Of a DNA stretch of 53,490 bases, positions 1 through 8,559 are shown in pieces. Both the position numbers and the translations under genes were made by a program. Position 1 is the stretch's first letter; each line of letters begins with the position of its first letter. The stretch covers positions 1-53,490 of the forward strand of contig JACZKP010000074.1 of NCBI GenBank assembly GCA_014860005.1, given 5' to 3'. The notes beneath the pieces are model-generated. The model ran no database searches and had not been told where the DNA came from. It saw only the letters and a program-made list of their open reading frames with translations. Origin of the DNA: Verrucomicrobiota bacterium. Lineage in GTDB: Bacteria; Verrucomicrobiota; Verrucomicrobiae; Limisphaerales; UBA11358.

Positions 1-808
1 CGAGCAGCGGCAGCGCGATGCGCAGGACGTCTCCCGGCAGTGCCAGAATCTTTTCCCCCTGCATGCTGAACATCACCACGATGGTGAACAACAGCGCAGC
101 GAGTGTGAGGGGCGAGATGCGGGGAATGAATACCCGTTCATACCATTTCTCTCCTTTGAGCGGCACGAGAATCACCCGGCTCAACACTCCTGCCGCGAAG
201 GGAATCCCGAGATAAATCATGACGCTCCAAAAAATCTCGCTCATGCGGACTTCCACCACGACGCCTTTCAGCCCGAAGTATGGCGGCAGCACGGTGATGA
301 ACAACCAGGCGTAGAAACTGTAAAACAGAATTGTTGCAATGCTGTTCAGCGCCACGAGGCCGGCGGCATATTCCCGGCTGCCATGCGCCAGTTCGTTCCA
401 AACCAGAACCATCGCGATACACCGGGCAATGCCCACGAGAATCAAACCCACCATGTAATCCGGGTGATCGCGGAGGAACACCACGGCGAGCAGAAACATG
501 AGCACCGGACCTATGACCCAATTTTGCACCAGCGACAAAGTTAGAATGCGCGTATTGGCGAACACCTTGGGAAGCTGCGAATATTTCACCTTTGCCAACG
601 GCGGATACATCATCAGGATCAATCCAATGGCGATGGGCAGATTGGTCGTCCCGACGGTCATCGGCGCGAAGAATGCCTCGGGATCGCTGATCACAAAATG
701 GCCCAGCAACACGCCGAGTCCCATCGCCGCAAAAATCCAGACCGTGAGATACCGATCCAGGAACGACATGTTCTTGGCAACAGCTTCGGATGAACTTTGA
801 TTACTCAC
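1..808 (-). CDS. acr3: Arsenite efflux transporter Acr3 (partial, C-terminus off the left edge)
   Basis: Acr3-family carrier that exports arsenite from the cytoplasm. Translating the minus strand from the GTG at 808 gives an uninterrupted 269-codon frame running off the window. The N-terminus contains [19 protein letters not shown] and later [13 protein letters not shown], which carries the conserved transport cysteine of Acr3 in its usual membrane-segment context. About seven hydrophobic segments are visible; the family has ten, so roughly the last quarter is missing. GTG 808 or the in-frame ATG at 769 could be the start; an in-frame stop at 833-835 bounds it and neither has a strong Shine-Dalgarno. 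It is the last visible gene of the minus-strand operon arsR-arsC-GxxExxY-DUF6428-acr3, 38 bp after DUF6428. Family assignment is firm, the exact start is not. Confidence 0.93.
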   Translation of the reverse strand, partial: MSNQSSSEAVAKNMSFLDRYLTVWIFAAMGLGVLLGHFVISDPEAFFAPMTVGTTNLPIAIGLILMMYPPLAKVKYSQLPKVFANTRILTLSLVQNWVIGPVLMFLLAVVFLRDHPDYMVGLILVGIARCIAMVLVWNELAHGSREYAAGLVALNSIATILFYSFYAWLFITVLPPYFGLKGVVVEVRMSEIFWSVMIYLGIPFAAGVLSRVILVPLKGEKWYERVFIPRISPLTLAALLFTIVVMFSMQGEKILALPGDVLRIALPLL

Positions 809-846
809 AATTACGCTAAATGCGATGAGGGTTCATGGAATGAAAA

Positions 847-1335
847 TCAGGGGCAGCACTTCCCCGCCGAGGCTTGGCCACTGAAATCAAACTTCATCGG
901 ATCAAACGACGCCGGCTTGGGTGGCGGCAGACATTTATCCTCCGCCAGACAGGCCGTATGCCTGACCCCCAACCGAAAGATAATTTCCTCCGGTGTCGCT
1001 TCGACCGATTCCAGAGGGAACTGGGAAATGAAACCAACCTCATGCTCCACCTCAACGTCCAGATCATCCGTCAACAAGACCTGCTCCGCCTTGGCGAAAA
1101 TCTTCATCAACTTTCCCGCGGTGAGCCGATGCTCCACGTCATTCGCGTGCCACGTCTGCAACCGGCATACCGCATCCGTTCGCAGTGTCCCGCCACAATC
1201 AATGAACCGCTTGTCCACGCGTGCCACTTCGGTCACGTGAACGTGCGCCGGGGCAAACTCCCCGTTCGGCAGCAGAAAACGCAACCGCGCCTCCGGCTGC
1301 GCCGCCAGAATATTTTTCAAATCGGATAATTTCAT
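847..1335 (-). CDS. DUF6428 family protein of the ars operon
   Basis: A 162-residue protein resembling DUF6428, small proteins of unknown function that I recall as recurrent neighbours of ars genes. Recognisable features are the N-terminal FLLPNGEFAPAHVHVTEV, then FIDCGGTLRTDAVCRLQTW and HRLTAGKLMKIF. Residues are mostly soluble, with no signal peptide or membrane segment. The C-terminus ends in GKCCP, and a further Cys lies in HTACLAEDKCLPPP, so five to six cysteines could bind metal or arsenite; that is inference. It lies between the repeat-flanked GxxExxY gene and acr3 on the same strand. Function is unknown. Confidence 0.8.
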   Translation of the reverse strand: MKLSDLKNILAAQPEARLRFLLPNGEFAPAHVHVTEVARVDKRFIDCGGTLRTDAVCRLQTWHANDVEHRLTAGKLMKIFAKAEQVLLTDDLDVEVEHEVGFISQFPLESVEATPEEIIFRLGVRHTACLAEDKCLPPPKPASFDPMKFDFSGQASAGKCCP

Positions 1336-1371
1336 ATGCTAAATACTGAAAGGGCAGTGACAGGAAATGGT

Positions 1372-1460
1372 AACCGCGAATGGACACGAATAAACGCGAA
1401 TGGGGAAAAACCGGTGAAGTCAGATTTTGAATTCGCGTTCATTGGCGTTCATTAGCGGTT
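1372..1460. repeat. Decamer-arm palindromic element, copy E1
   Basis: An 89-bp element with two 30-bp inverted arms (1372-1401 and 1431-1460) around a 29-bp core. Each arm is three roughly 10-bp units of the type RRACGCGAAT, the outermost being AACCGCGAAT. The arms match at about 25 of 30 positions. The right arm encodes the last residues of the GxxExxY protein (LMNANEREFKI). The core is nearly identical to that of copy E2 at 1887-1964, in the same orientation. Confidence 0.85.
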
Positions 1461-1863
1461 GATTCGTCCCGTCCCGCTCGCGATCCAAGACAATGCGCTC
1501 CCACTCGAGTTTGGCGCGTTTGAAATTGAGGATGACGCCCGCCTTGTGACCAGTGATTCTCAGATAGTTCAGCATCTGTCCGCGTTCGTGGTCGGTGATC
1601 GCGTCAATCACCTTGGCGTCCACCACCACGGCGTTGAAGGCAATCAGGTCGGGAACGTATTCTCCAACCTTGACGGTCTTGTAAAGCACGTCGAAACGCT
1701 GTTGCTGAACCAGCGGCATCCCGCGCAGCCCGAACTCAACGACCAGCGCATTCTCATACGGCTTCTCATGCAGGCCGTGCCCCAGTTCGTTCAGCACCTC
1801 CATCGCGCAACCGACAATCCGGAAAACTTCGTCCTTAAGCAGCAGTGGTTCGTTTGGTTTCAT
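1420..1863 (-). CDS. GxxExxY protein (PD-(D/E)XK nuclease-like superfamily)
   Basis: A 147-residue protein with the family signature G30-L-H-E33-K-P-Y36, then YVPDLI (P71-D72), VVDAKV (D82-A-K84) and QMLNYLRITG (from Q96). This matches the GxxExxY family, which Pfam places with the PD-(D/E)XK nuclease fold (PDDEXK_3); the PD...DxK spacing is visible, with Asp in place of the commoner Glu. Cellular role is unknown. It interrupts the ars operon between arsC and DUF6428, and lies between two same-orientation copies of a palindromic element (E1, E2). The last eleven or so residues are read from E1, so the element has supplied the stop codon. It may be an independently moving cassette rather than an arsenic gene. 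Family call is strong; nuclease activity is inferred. Confidence 0.9.
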   Translation of the reverse strand: MKPNEPLLLKDEVFRIVGCAMEVLNELGHGLHEKPYENALVVEFGLRGMPLVQQQRFDVLYKTVKVGEYVPDLIAFNAVVVDAKVIDAITDHERGQMLNYLRITGHKAGVILNFKRAKLEWERIVLDRERDGTNQPLMNANEREFKI

Positions 1864-1886
1864 GTGTGATGTCTGATTGATCGTTT

Positions 1887-1964
1887 AACCGCGAATAGAC
1901 TCGATTGGGGAAACCCGGTGAAATCAGATTCTGAATTCGCGTTCATTGGCGTTCATTCGCGGTT
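1887..1964. repeat. Decamer-arm palindromic element, copy E2
   Basis: A 78-bp element in the same orientation as E1, just upstream of the GxxExxY gene. The right arm (1935-1964) is the full 30 bp; the left arm (1887-1906) keeps two of the three decamers and is degenerate. The core GGGGAAACCCGGTGAAATCA differs from E1 at a few positions only. With E1 it forms a direct repeat around the gene. It ends five bases before the arsC stop codon. Confidence 0.8.
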
Positions 1965-1969
1965 AAAAA

Positions 1970-2431
1970 TCAGCTCCCCGCCTTGGCCTCATCGCGGCGA
2001 CCGTCGGCGTAAGCCTCAAACACCATTTTGATTTCATCACGCACCTTGCGGAACACCGCGAGCTTTTCTTCGTCCGTGCCGGTTGCGTGGGCTGGGTCAT
2101 AGAAACCCCAATGATGACGGTTCACCTGACCGGGAAACATCGGGCACGCTTGATCTGCGTTGCCGCAAACCGTCACGACTGTCTCGATCGGCTGCTGCAA
2201 AAAGTCGTTCATGTGCTTGGAATGATGCCCGGAAATATCAATGCCGATTTCCTTCATCGTCTGAATAGCGAGCGGATGCACGTAGCCCGCCGGCTTCGAT
2301 CCGGCGCTTTGCACGTTGAGAATGTCGCCTGCCGCCGCGCGCAGGATACCTTCGGCCAGATGACTGCGACAGGAATTGCCCGTGCAGAGAATGAGGATGG
2401 TCGGCTTCACTTTTGGGTTTGTCGCTTGCAT
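1970..2431 (-). CDS. arsC: Arsenate reductase, thioredoxin-coupled (low-molecular-weight phosphatase fold)
   Basis: Reduces arsenate to arsenite in the cytoplasm. The 153-residue protein begins [20 protein letters not shown] and carries the P-loop C16-T-G-N-S-C21-R22, followed by C89-GNADQA-C96, the pair that forms the shuttling disulfide in thioredoxin-dependent Ars[10 protein letters not shown] and the C-terminal helices are also typical. The ATG at 2431 is chosen because the upstream frame is arsR read out of phase. It overlaps the end of arsR by 25 bp, indicating translational coupling. The arsenite product would leave through Acr3 encoded downstream. Confidence 0.95.
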   Translation of the reverse strand: MQATNPKVKPTILILCTGNSCRSHLAEGILRAAAGDILNVQSAGSKPAGYVHPLAIQTMKEIGIDISGHHSKHMNDFLQQPIETVVTVCGNADQACPMFPGQVNRHHWGFYDPAHATGTDEEKLAVFRKVRDEIKMVFEAYADGRRDEAKAGS

Positions 2432-2772
2432 AAATCGGTTGGGTCTTGCCGGACGATCTTCTTGAGTTGTTTGCTGTCTGCCAACACATGCGGATTGTCG
2501 GCCAGGGACTGCTCGACCCAATCCAGCGCCTCGCGCACCGCCACCGGGGCGTCCTTGCCCGGCAAGTTGTAATAAATCCAGCGGCCATCCTTGCGCGACT
2601 CCACCAGTCCCGCCTGAAAGAGGATGGACAGATGTTTCGAAACGGTGGACGGGGCCAGGCCAAACAGTTCGGTGATCTGGCACACGCACAACTCGCCCTG
2701 TCGCAACGCCAGCAGCGTGCGGACGCGGTTCTCGTCCGCCAGCGCCTTGGTGATATTCATGAACTCGCGCAT
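2407..2772 (-). CDS. arsR: ArsR-family repressor (first copy)
   Basis: Winged-helix ArsR/SmtB repressor, first gene of the minus-strand ars operon. From the ATG at 2772 the protein is about 121 residues, starting [20 protein letters not shown]. It has E-L-C29-V-C31-Q in the DNA-binding domain, the classical As(III)-sensing CVC element, then [22 protein letters not shown] as recognition helix and wing. An upstream in-frame ATG at 2805 would add 11 residues that look non-homologous; AAGG lies a few bases before 2772. A third cysteine, the usual partner of the CVC pair in some ArsR types, is not obvious nearby except near the C-terminus (DLCKR). It should autoregulate the operon and perhaps the divergent phosphatase. 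Confidence 0.93.
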   Translation of the reverse strand: MREFMNITKALADENRVRTLLALRQGELCVCQITELFGLAPSTVSKHLSILFQAGLVESRKDGRWIYYNLPGKDAPVAVREALDWVEQSLADNPHVLADSKQLKKIVRQDPTDLCKRQTQK

Positions 2773-2889
2773 AACCTTATGTTTCGCCAAACAACGAAAT
2801 AACATTTATTGCAACGATGTCATGACGTCAATGCATAATTGTCCGGCCATGCTTGCCAAGGTGCGGCAACGCACGTTACATTTTCCAAG
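2773..2889. promoter_or_regulatory. Divergent arsR / alkaline phosphatase control region
   Basis: The only region from which arsR1 (minus) and the phosphatase (plus) can be transcribed. It holds an inverted repeat TTTCG-N8-CGAAA at 2782-2799 beside the arsR start, an 8-bp palindrome TGACGTCA at 2823-2830, and TGCATAATT at 2832-2840. The last two words recur in the arsR2/arsM intergenic region. These are candidate operator or activator sites; no -35/-10 pair is convincing enough to place. Confidence 0.45.
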
Positions 2890-4389
2890 ATGAAAAATTC
2901 GCGTCGCAGTTTTCTCACGCAATCCGGGCTGCTGGCTGCCGGTGCACTCGGGGCGCCGCACCTGGCGCGCTCCTCGGAAGCCATTCTGGCCAAGCCCGGT
3001 CAAAACCCAAAACGCGTCATCATGATGGTCAGCGACGGCATGAGCATGGGGACGTTCAGCGGGGCGAACCACTTTTCGTTGCTCACGCGAAATCGCCCGA
3101 CCAGTTGGATGCAATTGTTGAATCGCCCCGGAACTATTCAGGGTTTGATGAACATGCGGGCGCTGAACGCAATTGTCCCGGACTCCGCCGCCGCCGCCTC
3201 CAAATGGGGCTCCGGGGCGCTCGTCGTCAATGGCGCGGTGAACCAATTTCCCGATGGCACGGACTTGAAATCGTTGTGTGAAGTATTGGGCGACGCCGGT
3301 TGGCAGCGGGGGCTGGTCACGACCACGGAAATTACCCACGCCACGCCCGCCGGTTTTGCCGCCAGCGTCGGTTCGCGCGATCTGGCGGACACAATTGCTG
3401 AGCAATACCTCGATCACCGAATAGACGTGTTGCTGGGCGGTGGGAGTGATAAGTTCGATGCCACCAGGCGGAAGGACAAACGCGACCTCTTTGCGGACTA
3501 CGCCGAGGCGGACTACACGATCCTGCGCACGGCAGACGATCTGCAATCCGCCCCGCTGGACAAGCGCTGGCTCGGCACGTTCACGTCTAGTCACATGCCG
3601 TATTTGATTGATCACCAGAACGACGAAGCGCACCACCGCGCGGTACCGATGCTGGCGGTCATGACGAAAAAGGCGCTCGAAAAACTGGGTAACGCGGATC
3701 GTTTCTTCCTGCTTGTGGAAGGCGGGCGTGTGGATCAGGCGTGCCACAACTGCGACATTGCCGGCGCGTTGCGCGAACAAATTGCCTTTGATGAGGCCAT
3801 TGACGTGGTGCTGGAATTTCAACGCCAGCATCCTGATACCCTGGTGGTGCTCACCACCGATCACGGTTGTGGCAATCCGGGCGTGAACGCGATTGGCGGC
3901 GCCTATGCCCGCAGTTCGCCCCTGTTCAAGAACGTTGCGCAAATGAAATGTTCCGTCGCGACCATGCTCCAGCAAATGGGCAACGAACCCACTATGGCGC
4001 AGATTCAATCCGTGTTCCGCGAAGCGACCGGAGGTTATCAGATATCCGAGCGCCGCGCGGGTCTGCTCGCTCCCTTCCTCGCGCGCAAAGGCAGCACGCT
4101 TTACGACGTGATGAATTCAGCCGTGGTGCAAGTCGGTCAATTGCTGGCCAATCATCTGGCGGTGGGTTGGACGGGTTCGACCCACAGCGCAGATTATGTC
4201 CTGGTGACTGCGCGCGGTCCGGGCGCGGAAAACTTCCGTGGCTTCATCAATGGGACGGACGTGTTCGAGCAATGCGTTACCTTTGCCGGCGTTGACTTCC
4301 GCAATCCGCAACTGCCGGTCACCGATGGCTTCGCCTTGCAGAACGCCGCCCTCGAGAACACGGACGATTACCTGCGCGTCATGGCGTAA
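2890..4389 (+). CDS. Alkaline phosphatase, Tat-exported
   Basis: Metal-dependent alkaline phosphatase superfamily hydrolase, about 499 residues, releasing phosphate from organic esters outside the cytoplasm. The start at 2890 gives MKNSRRSFLTQSGLLAAGAL, a twin-arginine signal peptide. The mature part shows VIMMVSDGMSMGTF (metal site), VPDSAAAASKW with the nucleophilic serine near residue 97, LLVEGGRVDQACHNCD and TTDHGCGNPGVN (metal ligands). It is divergent from arsR across a 117-bp region. Since arsenate mimics phosphate, placing a phosphatase beside ars genes could help phosphate supply under arsenic stress; this is inference. The next gene converges with it. Confidence 0.92.
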   Translation: MKNSRRSFLTQSGLLAAGALGAPHLARSSEAILAKPGQNPKRVIMMVSDGMSMGTFSGANHFSLLTRNRPTSWMQLLNRPGTIQGLMNMRALNAIVPDSAAAASKWGSGALVVNGAVNQFPDGTDLKSLCEVLGDAGWQRGLVTTTEITHATPAGFAASVGSRDLADTIAEQYLDHRIDVLLGGGSDKFDATRRKDKRDLFADYAEADYTILRTADDLQSAPLDKRWLGTFTSSHMPYLIDHQNDEAHHRAVPMLAVMTKKALEKLGNADRFFLLVEGGRVDQACHNCDIAGALREQIAFDEAIDVVLEFQRQHPDTLVVLTTDHGCGNPGVNAIGGAYARSSPLFKNVAQMKCSVATMLQQMGNEPTMAQIQSVFREATGGYQISERRAGLLAPFLARKGSTLYDVMNSAVVQVGQLLANHLAVGWTGSTHSADYVLVTARGPGAENFRGFINGTDVFEQCVTFAGVDFRNPQLPVTDGFALQNAALENTDDYLRVMA

Positions 4390-4443
4390 GGCCACTCCGG
4401 ATCAGAAATGAGATTTGTTGGTTGCCAGTAAACGGAACAATAG

Positions 4444-5121
4444 CTATCGCAGACGCAACACATAATCAGCCACGCGCAAACCGGTGTTGCGGGCTGTGCC
4501 CAGGCCGAGTTCGTCGCCGCTGATGTCGTCTTTCGTCGAGAGCACCGTGCCACCCTGGAAGGCCGGCGGGCGTCCGCCCACGGGAATCATTCCAAAACAG
4601 AGCATGGCGGTCTGAATTTGTTCGATCACGAGTTCCTGGCCGCCGTTGCGGAATGCGCCCGTGGCAATGACGCCTACCGGTTTGCCGTCGAGCAGCATCT
4701 TCGGTTCGCGCAACGGCGCGCAGCGTTCGATGAACGCCTTGGTCAGCGCGCTCAGGCTGTGGAAGTATGACGGCGAGCCGATGATGATCCCGGCTACGGC
4801 AGGGTCTTGGAGCTTCGGCAGGATGGCCACGAATTCATCCTGTGGCGGAGTGGGCGACCAACCGGCGATGTTGAGCCCACCGAGGTCAATCAACTCGACC
4901 TGAATTCGCGCGTCGAGCCCCTTGGCCGCATCGAGCGCGGCTTGCACGGCTTTCGCCGTGGTCATCCCTTTGCGCGGACTGCAGGAGATGCCGAGGATTT
5001 TCAGCGATTTGTTGCCTCCCGCTTCGGCGCCAAGGGCGGAGGTGGCGGTAGCGGCCAGCGCGGCAGTACCAGCGGTGGCGACGAATTCTCTGCGGGTTAG
5101 TTCATGTTTCATGGTCTTCAC
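4444..5121 (-). CDS. Tat-exported NADPH-dependent FMN reductase / flavodoxin-like protein, copy 1
   Basis: Flavodoxin-fold flavin protein of the FMN-reductase/iron-sulfur-flavoprotein type, 225 residues. It opens with HELTRREFVATAGTAALAAT, a twin-arginine signal, so it is probably exported. Next comes the FMN phosphate-binding loop GISCSPRKGMTTAKA, then GSPSYFHSLSALTKAFIER and GGQELVIEQIQTAMLCFGM. The four-cysteine cluster of true iron-sulfur flavoproteins is absent. It is a close paralogue of the gene at 14580-15260: most of the mature sequence is identical. ATG 5112 is an alternative start. It is the last gene of the long minus-strand run behind the RND genes. Its electron donor in the periplasm is unknown. 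Confidence 0.88.
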   Translation of the reverse strand: MKTMKHELTRREFVATAGTAALAATATSALGAEAGGNKSLKILGISCSPRKGMTTAKAVQAALDAAKGLDARIQVELIDLGGLNIAGWSPTPPQDEFVAILPKLQDPAVAGIIIGSPSYFHSLSALTKAFIERCAPLREPKMLLDGKPVGVIATGAFRNGGQELVIEQIQTAMLCFGMIPVGGRPPAFQGGTVLSTKDDISGDELGLGTARNTGLRVADYVLRLR

Positions 5122-5200
5122 TTTGGTTTAGGTTTGAGTTCGCCGTCCTCATTCCCGATGGCCGGCGAAAGTATTTTTGATGCGCGAACGCATAGTGCTT

Positions 5201-5401
5201 AACCGCGAACGGACGCGCATGACGGGAGGTGATTGCCCCCCGAAACGGTTCGCAAACCGAATCCCTGAACCGCAGCAACCGAAGTGAGTCGGCTCTGATT
5301 CCCCGACGTTTCAGATGGAGCGGACTCACGTCCGCTGGCACGGGATTCAATGCGGGGAGGCTGGAATCCGGATTCGCGTTCATTGGCGTTCATTCGCGGT
5401 T
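5201..5401. repeat. Decamer-arm element, copy E3, with nested repeat
   Basis: A left arm of two decamers (5201-5220) and a full 30-bp right arm (5372-5401) enclose about 150 bp. Inside, at 5280-5342, is a second repeat with GAGTCGGCTC and GCGGACTCACGTCCGC, of the same family as the hairpin at 21346-21413. The RND pump gene ends inside the right arm, so its last residues (STANERQ) come from the element. Confidence 0.75.
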
Positions 5402-8400
5402 GACTCAATTTCCTTCCGCGCCATCCAGGTGTAAAGCACCGGCACGAGGAGCAGCGCGACGAAGGCATTGAGCAGCAGACCGCCAATGGCTGCCGCCGCC
5501 ATGGGACGAAGCAATTCGCCGCCTTCCTCGAAAGCGAACGCGAGCGGGGTGAACCCGAGCACCGCCGGAAACACAATCATGAGGCGCGGACGCAACCGGC
5601 TCAGGCCCGCGGCCATGGTGGCGTCAAAGAGGGAATTGCCCTCCGCACGCCGGCGTTCGGCGGTTTCAATGAGCAGCACGCCGTCAATCACGTTGGCCGC
5701 CAGCACGATCATCGCGGCGATGATGACGGTTGCGCCGAAAGGCTGACCCGCAATCCACAGGCCGTAGCCCATGCCGGTTAGGCAAAAGGGCGCGGCGAAT
5801 AAAATCACGAGCGGCAGGCGCAGGCTGTTGAACTGCGCCGCCAGCACGATGAACGAGAAGAACACTGCGAGCCCGAGAATGCGTTTCACTACGTCCTGCA
5901 TTTCGGCCATCTGCCGGGCCTTGCCCCCGATGGTGTAGTTGTAGCCCAGCGGCCACGTCACCTCGGCGAGCGCCGCGCGCGTGGCGGTTTGCGCGGTGCT
6001 GAGGTCCACGTTCAAAGGATCGCAACGCACGATGACCTGCTTGATCTGGTTCTGCCGCACGATCTCGACCGGGCCGGTCGCGGCATGCACCTTCGCGACT
6101 TCGCGTAAGCGCACATGATCGCCCGCCGGAGTGGTGACCACCAGATTCTCGACATCGGAACGCGAGCGCAGGCTGCGCTCGGGCACAAGCACGCGCAGGT
6201 CGTAAAGATCGCTGGCCTCGCGGTAGCGCGTGGGCACATTGCCACCGATGTAGCCGCGCAACGCGCCGGCGATGGCCGACACGGTCAGGCCGTGTTCAGC
6301 GGCACGCGTGCGGTCAATCTCCACCTGCCACTCCGGCTTCGAGTAATCAAGCGAGACGTAAATGTTCGCCAGCTCCGGACGCTGGCGGAGACGGGCGGCG
6401 ATGTCGTTGGCGAGAGTGAACAGCGTGTCAATTTCCGAACCGTTGATTTCCACCTCGATCTCCGCCTGACCGGACGACCGGATGCCGCGCATCTTGGCTT
6501 GATTGACGGCGAGAATCGCTCCGGGCGCGTGAACCTTGGCGACCTTCGCCCGCAGTTCCTTGATGTAGTCCGTCGTCGAAATGTCACGCTCGCTAGGCGG
6601 CACAAGTTCAACATCCACCTCGCCTTCGTTGCCGATCTTATTAGTGTAAAGTCCGCGCACCGCTCCCCCGACGAGGGTGAACACGCTGCGCACGCGCTTG
6701 TCGCCGCGCAACAGCGCCTCGATTTGCGCGGTGATGGCGTCCATGCGTTCGAGCGCTGCCCCGGCGGGCATGCGCACCTTCACCACGATGCGTCCGTCGT
6801 CCACGGCGGGGAAAAACTCCGCGCCCGCTTTCTTGAACAACACCACTCCGAGCGCCGCGACTGCGACGAAGACAACCAGTGCAATCACACGGGCGTTCAA
6901 AGCCCGGCGGAGCAGCCAGCCATAGCCCGCCTGTAAGCGGCGGTTGAAACGTTCGCTCCAGGAATTCTCGTTGTGTTCGCCGCGCAACCAGACCGAACCC
7001 AGCATGGGCGTAAGCGTGATCGCTCCAAGGCCCGCGATGACCATCAGACCCAACACGACAAGCACAAGTTCGCGGAACAGCAGCGTGATCATGCCGGGCA
7101 CAAGCAGGAACGGCGCAAAGAGCGCGATGAACGTGATCGTCGCCGCCAGAATCGCGCCACCGACTTCGCGCGTGCCGGCCTCGGCGACCGCGGCGGACGT
7201 GCCTTCCTTCCGCAGGCTGCGTCGGCGGGTGATGTTTTCCACCACGATGATTGAAGCGTCAGGCAGCACGCCGATCGCGACAACCAATCCGCCGAGCGAA
7301 AAGATGTTCAGCGAAAAACCCGCCAGCCGCATGATGAAGAAATTGACCAGCAACGCGAATGGCAGCGCGATACCGATGATGAGCACCTGCCGGGGACTGC
7401 CGAGAAAGATGAACAACACGAGAATCACGAGCGCCAGCGCTTCGAGTGCGGTGTTGCGCACACCCTTCATCGAGTCGGTGATGTAGTCGGCCTGATTTTC
7501 GAGCAGCTTGTAGGAGAGCCCGGAGGGAAAGGCGGGCGCGAGTTCGGTGAGGCGGCGCTCGACGTTGCGCACGGTGAGGACCGTGTTGGCGTCGGCTTGC
7601 TTGATGATGTTCGCCTTCACGGCGGGACGGCCATCGAGCCGCGTGATCAGCCGCACTTCCTCGTGTGAATCTTCCACGCTCGCAACGTCACTCAAACGGA
7701 TGCGGGAGCTGCCGTCGCCACGCACGAGCACAATTTGGCGGATGGTTTCGAGATCGGTGAACTCGCCCAGCGTGCGGACGATGGTTTCGCGATTCGGCCC
7801 GGTGACGCGCCCGCCGAGGCGTTGGACGTTCTCCTCGCGCAACCGCCGCTCAACGAGTTCGAGACTGAGGCCGTGTTTTTCGAGTTTTCCCGCATCCACC
7901 AAAATGCGGATTTCGCGTTCGAGACCGCCAGCCACGTCCACCGCCGCTACGCCGCCAGCGGCGAGCAAACGATCCGTCAGCCAATTGTCCACCCAGGTGC
8001 GGAGTTGGGTGAGATCCATGCGGTCGGATTCAAACGCGACCTGCACGATGGGCAGTTGCGACGGGTCGGCCTTGATGATGACCGGCGGATCAATGTCCGG
8101 CGGCAAATCCTTTTGCGAACGCGCGAACGCCGCGAGCGTGTCCTGATACGCCACGTCCACGTCCACGCCGTAGCGGTAGTTCACGTCGAGTTGGTAAAGC
8201 CCTTCGAGCGCGCTGGACGTAAGAAAATCGAGACCGTCCACGGACGCGACCTGGCGCTCGATGGGATCGGCGAGGTTGCGGTCAATATCCTCGGGCGTCG
8301 CGCCGGGCCAGACGATGGAGAGCTTGATGAGGGGATACTTGACCGACGGCAGGAAATCCACCGGCAACGTGCGCAGGTTGAGCGCGCCGAAAATCGCCAG

Positions 8401-8454
8401 CCCGAGCGCGAGGATGGCGGTGGAAACCCGGCGGGTGATGGCGGTGCGAATCAT
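5380..8454 (-). CDS. RND efflux pump, inner-membrane permease subunit
   Basis: Proton-driven AcrB/CusA-superfamily pump, 1024 residues from ATG 8454 (MIRTAITRRVSTAILALGLA). Hydrophobic segments, two large periplasmic loops and duplicated halves fit the family length. In TM4 the motif reads AIGVLPDASIIVVEN: only one of the two aspartates of drug-type pumps (DD) remains, as in heavy-metal pumps (DA), and a Pro precedes it. In TM10 the Lys/Glu position reads NVIDGVLLIE, so the usual partner charge is shifted to Asp. Longer upstream starts run into repeat E4. The stop lies in repeat E3. Substrate is unknown; position in an arsenic island suggests a metal or metalloid but does not prove it. Confidence 0.92.
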   Translation of the reverse strand: MIRTAITRRVSTAILALGLAIFGALNLRTLPVDFLPSVKYPLIKLSIVWPGATPEDIDRNLADPIERQVASVDGLDFLTSSALEGLYQLDVNYRYGVDVDVAYQDTLAAFARSQKDLPPDIDPPVIIKADPSQLPIVQVAFESDRMDLTQLRTWVDNWLTDRLLAAGGVAAVDVAGGLEREIRILVDAGKLEKHGLSLELVERRLREENVQRLGGRVTGPNRETIVRTLGEFTDLETIRQIVLVRGDGSSRIRLSDVASVEDSHEEVRLITRLDGRPAVKANIIKQADANTVLTVRNVERRLTELAPAFPSGLSYKLLENQADYITDSMKGVRNTALEALALVILVLFIFLGSPRQVLIIGIALPFALLVNFFIMRLAGFSLNIFSLGGLVVAIGVLPDASIIVVENITRRRSLRKEGTSAAVAEAGTREVGGAILAATITFIALFAPFLLVPGMITLLFRELVLVVLGLMVIAGLGAITLTPMLGSVWLRGEHNENSWSERFNRRLQAGYGWLLRRALNARVIALVVFVAVAALGVVLFKKAGAEFFPAVDDGRIVVKVRMPAGAALERMDAITAQIEALLRGDKRVRSVFTLVGGAVRGLYTNKIGNEGEVDVELVPPSERDISTTDYIKELRAKVAKVHAPGAILAVNQAKMRGIRSSGQAEIEVEINGSEIDTLFTLANDIAARLRQRPELANIYVSLDYSKPEWQVEIDRTRAAEHGLTVSAIAGALRGYIGGNVPTRYREASDLYDLRVLVPERSLRSRSDVENLVVTTPAGDHVRLREVAKVHAATGPVEIVRQNQIKQVIVRCDPLNVDLSTAQTATRAALAEVTWPLGYNYTIGGKARQMAEMQDVVKRILGLAVFFSFIVLAAQFNSLRLPLVILFAAPFCLTGMGYGLWIAGQPFGATVIIAAMIVLAANVIDGVLLIETAERRRAEGNSLFDATMAAGLSRLRPRLMIVFPAVLGFTPLAFAFEEGGELLRPMAAAAIGGLLLNAFVALLLVPVLYTWMARKEIESTANERQ

Positions 8455-8559
8455 AACGGATTGAGCAACCGCGAATGGACGCGAATGGACGCGAATGCGG
8501 ACGGGACGGAGGCGGGCATTACCCAAGGGTAACGTCGTTCAGCCCAAGGTTGCTTAATC

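Noticed and set aside
1372..1964. CRISPR-like array from the repeated decamers
   Set aside because: Units are contiguous and arranged as inverted arms, with no regular spacers and no cas genes.
2806..4008. A 400-codon minus-strand frame across the alkaline phosphatase
   Set aside because: Antisense shadow of a well-supported Tat phosphatase; composition is Arg/His-rich without domains.
5102..5383. A 93-codon minus-strand frame starting MNANPDSS
   Set aside because: Its start lies in the repeat arm of E3 and it reads through repeats; no protein features.
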